12,271 nucleotides of DNA. Origin: an uncultured bacterium (GTDB taxonomy: Bacteria > Bacillota > Clostridia > Lachnospirales > Lachnospiraceae). Below are positions 6,510 through 12,271 of this stretch, in pieces. The notes below the pieces were generated by a model, which was not told the DNA's origin, made no database searches, and saw nothing but the letters and a program-made list of their open reading frames with translations. Both the position numbers and the translations under genes were made by a program. Position 1 is the first letter of the stretch. The number at the start of each line of letters is the position of its first letter. The stretch covers positions 1 through 12,271 of the forward strand of contig CAOKFN010000076.1 of assembly GCA_948467735.1 (NCBI GenBank). The letters run 5' to 3'.

Positions 6510-6543
6510 ATGCGGTTTCGGCGGCGGATTCGTGAAACCGTAT
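6510..6543 (+). promoter_or_regulatory. Hairpin abutting the symporter ribosome binding site
   Basis: The arms at 6510-6519 and 6534-6543 pair over 10 bp (core CGGTTTC / GAAACCG, then one G-U and two A-U pairs) with a 14-base loop. The stem ends exactly where the Shine-Dalgarno GGAGGGG (6544-6550) begins. There is no T-run, so it is not an intrinsic terminator. It could influence translation or mark a processing site; the role is unproven. Confidence 0.35.
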
Positions 6544-6562
6544 GGAGGGGAGTTTTGTAAAT

Positions 6563-8077
6563 ATGAAAGGCATTGTCCGTATTGCCGCAGGCAGCGGCAG
6601 CATAGGAAACAGCGATGTGGAAAATCTGATTCGATGGCTGGATAATATTGTCTGGGGGCCATGGCTTCTGATTCTTTTGCTGGGTACGGGCTGTTATTTG
6701 ATGCTGAGGCTGAAATTTCTACCGTTGAAGAATCTCAAGTTTGCATTGAAATGTGCATTCGGAGGAGAACAGAAGAAAAATGCCCCGGGGGCAGGAGGGA
6801 AGGGCGGAACCATTTCTTCTTTTGCCTCATTGACCACGGAGCTGGCTATCACTTTAGGAACCGGCAATATCATCGGGGTGGCCACCGCCATGGTGCTGGG
6901 GGGGCCGGGGGCTTTGTTCTGGATGGTGGTGACAAGCGTGATCGGAATGGCCACCAAGCTGGTGGAGAGCACGCTGGCCGTAAAGTACAGGGGCATGAAC
7001 GCAAAAGGGGAAACCGCCGGGGGGCCCATGTATACCTGCCTTCATATTTTCTCTGACGGGGAAAAAGATTCTAACAGGAAAAGATTCTCTAATATTGGCG
7101 GAATGCTGGGGATGGCATTTGCGTTTTTTGCGGTGATGGCGTCTTTTGGAATGGGAAATATGACCCAGTCCAACTCGATTGCGGATGCGCTGTGGGTGTC
7201 CTTCCGTGTGCCCAAAGCGGAGACGGGATTGATTTTGACAATTATTACCATATTGGTCGTTCTTGGGGGAATCGGCGTGATTGGAAAAGTGACGCAGGTG
7301 CTGGTGCCTTTTATGGGGATTTTTTATATGCTGGGGACCTTGGTGGTGATTTTGGCAAACTGGCGGAGGCTGCCGGAGGCTGTCATGGGAATTTTGACGG
7401 CGGCGGTGCATCCCCAGGCGGTATCCGGAGGGCTTTTCGGGAGCGTTACCGTTACCGCGTTTGAATCTCTTCGCTGGGGCGTTGCCCGGGGGATTTTTTC
7501 CAATGAGGCAGGTCTTGGCGCTTCGGGAATTACCACGGCGGCGGCGGATACAAAGGATTATGTGAAACAGGGATATATCAGCATGACGGGCGTCTTTTTG
7601 GATACGATAGTCATCTGCACCGTCACAGGGCTTGCGTTTGCCGTCACGGGAGTGATTGGGAGTACGGACGCCGACGGTACGCTTTTGACGGGCACGGCGC
7701 TGACGGTTGCGGCTTTTGGCAGTACCCTCGGAGAAATGGGAGGAAATTTTATCAGCATCTGTATCACTCTATTTGCTTTTGCCACAATTATCGGCTGGGC
7801 TTATCAGGGCGAAAAAGCCTTTGAATTCTTGATGGGAGGCCGGACGAAATATAACCTCCTGTATCGGTTTACATATGCGTTGACAGCGTTTCTCGGATGT
7901 ATCTGCTCGCTGGAAATGGTATGGAATTTCTCGGATATCTGCAACGGATTGATGGCGGTGCCGAATCTTATCTGCGTGCTGGCGCTGTCGGGTAAGATGT
8001 GCAGGGAAATCCGCGCATATCCGGTTCCGGGAAAAAGGGCGGGATGCGGCTTAAAGTATAAAAAAGAATTGAGATAA
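6563..8077 (+). CDS. AGCS-family alanine/glycine:cation (Na+) symporter
   Basis: A 504-residue multi-helix transporter of the alanine or glycine:cation symporter family (TC 2.A.25). It imports a small neutral amino acid with sodium across the cytoplasmic membrane. Family signatures are clear: N-terminal WGPWLLILLLGTGCYLMLRL, the conserved TLGTGNIIGVATA (about 97-109) and GGPGALFWM, AGGPMYT in the following loop, and the diagnostic FSNEAGLGASG (312-322). About ten membrane helices are apparent and the length is normal. Start taken at 6563 because GGAGGGG at 6544-6550 is the only Shine-Dalgarno; the in-frame ATG at 6542 overlaps that site and has none of its own. Substrate preference (alanine or glycine) cannot be told. 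The next gene, peptidase T, releases amino acids from tripeptides, a sensible metabolic neighbour. Confidence 0.93.
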   Translation: MKGIVRIAAGSGSIGNSDVENLIRWLDNIVWGPWLLILLLGTGCYLMLRLKFLPLKNLKFALKCAFGGEQKKNAPGAGGKGGTISSFASLTTELAITLGTGNIIGVATAMVLGGPGALFWMVVTSVIGMATKLVESTLAVKYRGMNAKGETAGGPMYTCLHIFSDGEKDSNRKRFSNIGGMLGMAFAFFAVMASFGMGNMTQSNSIADALWVSFRVPKAETGLILTIITILVVLGGIGVIGKVTQVLVPFMGIFYMLGTLVVILANWRRLPEAVMGILTAAVHPQAVSGGLFGSVTVTAFESLRWGVARGIFSNEAGLGASGITTAAADTKDYVKQGYISMTGVFLDTIVICTVTGLAFAVTGVIGSTDADGTLLTGTALTVAAFGSTLGEMGGNFISICITLFAFATIIGWAYQGEKAFEFLMGGRTKYNLLYRFTYALTAFLGCICSLEMVWNFSDICNGLMAVPNLICVLALSGKMCREIRAYPVPGKRAGCGLKYKKELR

Positions 8078-8097
8078 GTGAGAGAGCGTGGTATGAT
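8069..8097 (+). promoter_or_regulatory. Sigma-A type promoter for pepT
   Basis: TTGAGA at 8069-8074 and TATGAT at 8092-8097, each one base off consensus, with the ideal 17-base spacer. The -35 box lies in the last codons of the symporter gene, just before its stop (8075-8077). Transcription would start around 8104, giving a leader of about 30 bases before pepT. Confidence 0.65.
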
Positions 8098-8135
8098 GGT
8101 AGTCAAATACATATCATAGAAAAGAGGTTATCCTT

Positions 8136-9398
8136 ATGTCGAAAACGATTGATTACTTTATGCAGTATGTAAAAATTGACACACAGTCCAGCGAAACTGC
8201 CGACACCACGCCCAGCACGGATAAACAGCATCATCTGGCAGAACTCTTGGCGAGCCAGCTTACCGGGATGGGAGCTTCGGAGATCACTTACGACAAAGAA
8301 CACTGCTATGTGTATGCGTCCGTTCCTGCTTCGGAGGGCTGTGAAAATCTGCCGGTGCTGGGATTTATTGCCCATATGGATACCTCTCCGGCCGTATCGG
8401 GCAGGGAAGTAAAACCGAGAATCGTGGAAAATTATGACGGAGGAGATATCGTATTAAATGAGGCGGAGCAGATTGTTTTTCGGGTGAGTGATTTCCCGGA
8501 GGCGGCGAAGTATCGGGGAAAGGATTTGATTGTGACGGACGGAACCACTCTGCTCGGCGCGGACGATAAGGCGGGCATATCGGAAATTATGGCGGCCTGC
8601 GAGTATCTGCTGCGGCATCCCGAGATAAAGCACGGAAAGATTCGGATAGGATTTACGCCGGATGAGGAAATCGGCGCGGGAACGGATTATTTTGACGTGA
8701 AGCTGTTCGGCGCGGATTATGCGTATACCGTGGACGGCGGCGCGGCGGGAGAAATCGAGAACGAGACTTTTAACGCCGCGTCGGCGAAGCTGGTCGTGCT
8801 TGGCAGGAGCGTTCACCCGGGTTCCGCAAAGGGCAGAATGATAAATTCCATGCTGATTGCTTATGAATTTCAGAATCTGCTGCCCGTTTTTGAAAATCCC
8901 ATGTATACGGAGGGGTATGAGGGCTTTTTCCATTTATGCAGTATTCAGGGGGATGTGGAAAAGACCACGGCGGAGTATATTATCAGGGACCATGATAAGG
9001 AATTGTTTGAACATAAAAAACAGATGTTTCTTCAATGTGCGGACTTTTTGAACCGAAAATATGGGGAAGGAACGGCAGCGGCAGAGGTAAAGGATTCTTA
9101 TTACAACATGAAAGAGGTTCTGGAGCCTTACGGACATTTGATTGACAATGCCTGCGAGGTGCTTCGGGAGCTGGGCGAGGAACCGCGGATTTCACCCATC
9201 CGAGGGGGAACCGACGGGGCAAGGCTTGGCTTTATGGGACTGCCGTGTCCGAATCTTGGCACGGGAGGAGAGAATTTCCACAGCCGCTATGAATATGCCT
9301 GCGTGCAGTCCATGGCAAAGGTGACGCAGCTGTTGGTCATGCTGGCGGAAAGATATGGCAGCGTAAAAAAAGAAGCGAACACCCCGCCTGAGCTATAG
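8136..9398 (+). CDS. pepT: Peptidase T (tripeptide aminopeptidase)
   Basis: A 420-residue cytoplasmic zinc peptidase of the M20B family that removes the N-terminal residue from tripeptides. The dinuclear zinc site is complete: H80 and D82 in FIAHMDTSP, D143 in LLGADDKAG, catalytic E177 and ligand E178 in PDEEIG, D200 in YTVDGG, and H382 in ENFHSRYE. These correspond in order to the residues known for E. coli and Salmonella PepT. The tripeptide-binding signature IRGGTDGARL (355-364) is also present. Length is normal. AAGAGG at 8122-8127 is 8 bases before the ATG, and a good sigma-A promoter lies just upstream, so it can be expressed apart from the symporter, although no terminator separates them and read-through is possible. 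Confidence 0.96.
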   Translation: MSKTIDYFMQYVKIDTQSSETADTTPSTDKQHHLAELLASQLTGMGASEITYDKEHCYVYASVPASEGCENLPVLGFIAHMDTSPAVSGREVKPRIVENYDGGDIVLNEAEQIVFRVSDFPEAAKYRGKDLIVTDGTTLLGADDKAGISEIMAACEYLLRHPEIKHGKIRIGFTPDEEIGAGTDYFDVKLFGADYAYTVDGGAAGEIENETFNAASAKLVVLGRSVHPGSAKGRMINSMLIAYEFQNLLPVFENPMYTEGYEGFFHLCSIQGDVEKTTAEYIIRDHDKELFEHKKQMFLQCADFLNRKYGEGTAAAEVKDSYYNMKEVLEPYGHLIDNACEVLRELGEEPRISPIRGGTDGARLGFMGLPCPNLGTGGENFHSRYEYACVQSMAKVTQLLVMLAERYGSVKKEANTPPEL

Positions 9399-9462
9399 GC
9401 TGTACAGTAAAGAACGCAGTTCCTGTTGGTTATATGACAGAAAGAAGGAAAAGTCAAGAGAA

Positions 9463-11004
9463 ATGTATTATAAAATTAATTTAGACGAAATAAATATAAG
9501 TACCGAACCGCCGCAGAAGGAGCCGGACAGACAGTATTATTACATGGCAAAATGCCGGGAATGGACGGAAGGTTTCCGGCAAAAAAACGGGCGCCGTCCC
9601 AAGGCCTGCGTCATCAATATGGGCTGTCAGATGAACGCCCGTGATTCCGAAAAGCTCGTCGGCATTTTGGAGGTATCCGGATATGAGATGACAGATAAGG
9701 AAGAAGTGTCGGATTTCGCCATTATCAATACCTGTACCGTTCGCGACAATGCCAATCAAAAGGTTTACGGCAGGCTGGGAGAGCTGAACGGTGCAAAGCG
9801 GCGCAGGCCGGATATGAAAATCGCGCTCTGCGGGTGCATGATGCAGGAATCCGCCGTCATCGATAAACTGAAGAAAAGTTATTCTTTTGTGGATTTGATT
9901 TTCGGCACCCATAATATTTTCAAATTTGCGGAGCTATTATATCGTGTGCTTGAAGCCGAAATCTTGAAAGAAGGGGATTCTATGGAGCGGGCGCGGTCCG
10001 AGCTGGAACAAGCGCAGTTCATGGAGCAGGAGCGTTCCATGGAAGAGAGGCATTCCATGGTAATAGATGTCTGGGAGGGAACGGACGAAATTGTGGAAGA
10101 ACTGCCCATAGAGCGCAAGTACCCCTTCAAGTCGGGGGTGAACGTCATGTTCGGCTGCAATAATTTCTGCAGCTATTGTATCGTGCCCTATGTGCGGGGC
10201 AGGGAACGCAGCCGTGAGCCGGAGGATATTCTGAAAGAAATTGAGCGGCTGGCAGCGGACGGCGTGGTGGAAGTGATGCTTCTTGGCCAGAATGTAAATT
10301 CTTATGGGAAGAATCTGGACAGGCCCATGACTTTTGCCGCTCTGCTTCGGGAAGTGGAAAAAATTGAGGGAATCAAGCGAATCCGGTTTATGACTTCCCA
10401 TCCCAAGGATTTGTCGGACGAGCTGATAGAAGTGATGAAGCATTCCAAGAAAATATGCCGTCACATCCATCTGCCGCTGCAGTCCGGGTCCACGCGGATT
10501 TTGAAGAGAATGAACAGACAGTACACCAAGGAGCAGTACGTGGAGTTAGCTCTGCGCATCCGCAGGGAAATTCCGGATATTGCGATTACAACGGATATTA
10601 TTGTGGGATTTCCGGGAGAGACACCGGAGGATTTGGAGGAAACGCTGGATGTGGTGCGTACCGTGAAGTATGATAATGCGTTTACATTCATATACTCCAA
10701 GCGGACGGGCACGCCTGCCGCCGCCATGGAGGATCAGGTGCCGGAGGATCAGGTAAAGGAGGGCTTCGGCAGGCTTTTAAAGCTGGTGCAGGATACGGCT
10801 AGGGAGCAGGCGGCAAACTATCAGGGCAGAGTTATGGAGGCCTTGATAGAAAATGTGAACGAAAACGATAACGCGATGGTGACAGGCAGGCTGTCCAACA
10901 ATACCAAAGTACATGTCCCGGGCGACGCGTCCATGATTGGGACGCTGGCGAGAGTATCCTTGGATGAATGCCGCGGCTTTTATTATCTTGGACATTGCGT
11001 CTGA
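9463..11004 (+). CDS. miaB: tRNA-2-methylthio-N6-dimethylallyladenosine synthase
   Basis: A 513-residue radical-SAM methylthiotransferase that converts i6A37 to ms2i6A37 in tRNAs reading UNN codons. N-terminal domain: cluster cysteines C55 (MGCQMN), C91 (NTCTVRDNA) and C125 (LCGCM). Radical-SAM core: C232, C236 and C239 in FGCNNFCSYCIVPYVRGRER. A C-terminal TRAM domain covers about 446-511. The stretch YPFKSGVNVMFGCNNFCSYC is typical of MiaB rather than of the related MtaB or RimO. Odd point: residues 173-199 are an extra repetitive segment between the first domain and the VIDVWEGTDEIVEELP linker. The start at 9463 has only a weak AAGGA 13 bases upstream; the next in-frame Met (codon 28) has no better site. 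It follows pepT with a 64-base gap. Confidence 0.96.
   Translation: MYYKINLDEINISTEPPQKEPDRQYYYMAKCREWTEGFRQKNGRRPKACVINMGCQMNARDSEKLVGILEVSGYEMTDKEEVSDFAIINTCTVRDNANQKVYGRLGELNGAKRRRPDMKIALCGCMMQESAVIDKLKKSYSFVDLIFGTHNIFKFAELLYRVLEAEILKEGDSMERARSELEQAQFMEQERSMEERHSMVIDVWEGTDEIVEELPIERKYPFKSGVNVMFGCNNFCSYCIVPYVRGRERSREPEDILKEIERLAADGVVEVMLLGQNVNSYGKNLDRPMTFAALLREVEKIEGIKRIRFMTSHPKDLSDELIEVMKHSKKICRHIHLPLQSGSTRILKRMNRQYTKEQYVELALRIRREIPDIAITTDIIVGFPGETPEDLEETLDVVRTVKYDNAFTFIYSKRTGTPAAAMEDQVPEDQVKEGFGRLLKLVQDTAREQAANYQGRVMEALIENVNENDNAMVTGRLSNNTKVHVPGDASMIGTLARVSLDECRGFYYLGHCV
9979..10059 (+). repeat. In-frame hexapeptide repeat tract inside miaB
   Basis: Degenerate 18-base units encode SMERAR, a diverged 21-base unit (SELEQAQ), FMEQER, SMEERH and a final SM. 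The DNA units share TTCCATGGA-type cores (for example at 10036-10044). The tract inserts about 27 hydrophilic residues between the MTTase and radical-SAM domains, where I expect MiaB proteins to have a short linker. Confidence 0.7.
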
Positions 11005-11005
11005 A

Positions 11006-11031
11006 TTGATTTTTCTTCTTAACGGTATAAT
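11006..11031 (+). promoter_or_regulatory. Candidate promoter for the LysM gene
   Basis: A perfect -10 box TATAAT at 11026-11031, about 80 bases before the LysM-protein start. The only -35-like element, TTGATT at 11006-11011, is just 14 bases away, short for sigma-A, so the -35 may be weak or activator-dependent. No terminator is visible between miaB and this site. Confidence 0.35.
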
Positions 11032-11113
11032 GTTTTCATACCATGGCATAATAACAGGGAGTTGAAGTATTTTTTTAGCCCTATCATTCTACTGTTTAAG
11101 GAGGAAGCGAAAA

Positions 11114-12028
11114 ATGAAGAAAAAATATAGGACGTCTCTTGTGTGCGCATCCGCGTTGATGCTGACGCTTATTGTAGAACCCTTTGGCATAACCACCAGA
11201 ATTTCGGGAGGAACTGTCCGCGCCGCCGACGTGGAAATTTTCAAGCGGATGAAAGAAAGGCTTTCCACGGAAGGGGGATTTCTCTCTGAAAAAGGAAATT
11301 CCATGGATGGAATGAATTTTTTGGAAAAGGAGAATTTCTTAGAAGAGTTGAATTCCGAGGAAGAGGCGGACAGCGATTCAGACTGGGGCGAGGTTCCTGA
11401 ACGAATTGCGGCTGTCATGGGGAGAACGGGGAGCCGAAATGTTGACATTGTGACGGGATATATCATGGAGATTCCGGAAGATATGCTGAGGAATCTGGCG
11501 GGAAAGAATGTGACTCTGGCAATGCAGACCGGCGAAAGGCTTGCGCTCAGCCTGACGGGTACGGATATCAGAACCGCGGGCAAGGCGTTTCGGATTGTAC
11601 TATCTTCCGAAGATGTGATTCCGGAAGCCGTAAAGGAATCCATCATGGCAGATGCTCTTTACAGCCGTGAGTTCAGCATGATGGAGAAGAACGCATATCC
11701 CTTCCGCGTGAATGTGCATCTGAATCTGGGCGCGGATAATGCGGACAAACCTGCGGTTTTGTACTATTATGATGAGGGAGCGGATGTTTTGAGATTAACA
11801 GGGATTTACAAAATCAAAGAATCCGGCAGCGCAATGTTTGCCTTAAATCGGGGAGACGAGTATATTGTGGTGGTTCGCGACAAGGCCGCATACACGGTGG
11901 AGGACGGCGATTATCTTGGCCGGATTGCCAGAAAAAACGGTGTTTCCATCAAAGCGCTGCTGCAGGAAAATCCCCAGATTGTCAATCCGGATGAAATTTA
12001 CCCCGGACAGATTCTTGTAATTCCGTAG
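11114..12028 (+). CDS. Secreted LysM-domain protein
   Basis: A 304-residue exported protein. A basic start (MKKKYR), hydrophobic core (about 8-22) and an AA motif at 37-38 suggest a signal peptide cleaved near VRAA-DV. Residues about 55-95 are acidic and low-complexity (LEKE, LEEL, SEEEADSDSD), probably a flexible linker. Residues about 108-255 read like the beta-rich domains of clostridial surface proteins (the LAGKNVTLAMQTGERLALSL and DIRTAGKAFRIVLS segments). A single LysM domain ends the protein at about 260-303 (YTVEDGDYLGRIARKNGVSI and the final NPDEIYPGQILVIP), which binds N-acetylglucosamine-containing glycans, normally peptidoglycan. No hydrolase domain is seen, so it is a wall-associated protein of unknown role. 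AAGGAGG at 11098-11104 with a 9-base spacer fixes the start. An intrinsic terminator follows. Confidence 0.85.
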   Translation: MKKKYRTSLVCASALMLTLIVEPFGITTRISGGTVRAADVEIFKRMKERLSTEGGFLSEKGNSMDGMNFLEKENFLEELNSEEEADSDSDWGEVPERIAAVMGRTGSRNVDIVTGYIMEIPEDMLRNLAGKNVTLAMQTGERLALSLTGTDIRTAGKAFRIVLSSEDVIPEAVKESIMADALYSREFSMMEKNAYPFRVNVHLNLGADNADKPAVLYYYDEGADVLRLTGIYKIKESGSAMFALNRGDEYIVVVRDKAAYTVEDGDYLGRIARKNGVSIKALLQENPQIVNPDEIYPGQILVIP

Positions 12029-12096
12029 GCGCTTCGGCGAGATGTATTGAGTCAATGCGGATTTAGAATCATGAGAAAAATTAAATATCTTATAAT

Positions 12097-12132
12097 AAAA
12101 TGGCCCGTCCGAATAGAGCAGGGCCATTTTTA
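12097..12132 (+). terminator. Intrinsic terminator after the LysM gene
   Basis: Perfect 10-bp stem AAAATGGCCC (12097-12106) / GGGCCATTTT (12121-12130) with a 14-base loop, running into TTTTTATT. It lies about 70 bases after the stop codon. The A-rich left flank would also provide a T-run on the minus strand, so it may stop transcription in both directions. Confidence 0.88.
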
Positions 12133-12271
12133 TTGCTCCATATCCATCTGTGATTAAATTCATTTGCGGTCATGATTCCGGCTTGGATAATGAAAATTGA
12201 TTTCCGTGTTCAAAACACACGACAAACGCATGAGTAAATAAATTGTGAACAAAATACTCCTTTATCCGTTA
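12133..12271. other. Intergenic end of window, no gene seen
   Basis: AT-rich DNA with stops in all frames at short distance. The only structure noticed is the small palindrome GTGTTCAAAACAC around 12208. No gene start with a ribosome binding site could be supported before the window ends. Confidence 0.5.

Noticed and set aside
6542..6562. ATG at 6542 as start of the symporter
   Set aside because: It overlaps the only Shine-Dalgarno sequence and has none upstream; the ATG at 6563 fits.
6854..7411. Long minus-strand frame (185 codons) inside the symporter gene
   Set aside because: His/Pro-rich shadow of a clearly assigned gene, with no ribosome binding site or family resemblance.
8137..8143. 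TGTCGAA (0A-box match) at the pepT start codon
   Set aside because: It is formed by the start codon and the Ser-Lys codons, stands alone, and one or two such 7-mers are expected by chance in this window.
11843..12163. Minus-strand open frame of 106 codons
   Set aside because: It runs through the terminator hairpin and into the LysM domain on the other strand, with no family match.
1..12271. CRISPR array, tRNA, rRNA or insertion sequence
   Set aside because: No regularly spaced identical repeats, no tRNA-like cloverleaf and no transposase frame with terminal inverted repeats were seen on either strand.

Overview
The window looks like chromosomal DNA of a Gram-positive, spore-forming clostridium, most likely a Lachnospiraceae member. 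The grounds are strong AGGAGG-type ribosome binding sites, a clostridial-type MiaB, an OmpR-family two-component pair, a LysM-anchored secreted protein, and a tandem pair of sequences matching the Spo0A binding box. This assignment is read from sequence only.

Left part (1 to about 3170): a visibly AT-rich accessory patchwork on both strands. It holds the first codons of an Rpn-type (PD-(D/E)XK) nuclease leaving the window on the minus strand; a decayed, frameshifted remnant of a small membrane protein; three small XRE/Cro-type helix-turn-helix genes (385-720 minus, 983-1177 plus, 1270-1527 minus, the last without a convincing start); a small unrecognised four-helix membrane protein (1560-1976); and a stand-alone nucleotidyltransferase-fold protein with a long helical C-terminal part (2054-3169). 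The 262-base divergent gap between the first two regulators carries two TGTCGAA boxes in tandem, 10 bases apart, the geometry of Spo0A-bound abrB-type operators. A bidirectional hairpin terminator separates the second and third regulators.

Right part (3342 to 12028): all genes lie on the plus strand and coding is dense. An OmpR-family response regulator and a HAMP-containing histidine kinase overlap by ATGA. They are followed 22 bases later by a membrane-anchored extracytoplasmic protein of unknown family, giving a three-gene sensory operon. Next come an AGCS-family sodium:alanine/glycine symporter and peptidase T (pepT). PepT's best promoter overlaps the symporter stop codon, and the pair makes sense as amino-acid and tripeptide use. 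Then miaB (tRNA methylthiotransferase), which carries an unusual in-frame hexapeptide-repeat insertion, and last a secreted LysM protein closed by a strong intrinsic terminator at about 12097-12132.

No tRNA, rRNA, CRISPR array or intact transposase is visible. The most interesting points are the tandem Spo0A-like operator between two small regulators, the uncharacterised third gene of the two-component operon, the MiaB repeat insertion, and the unassigned nucleotidyltransferase.
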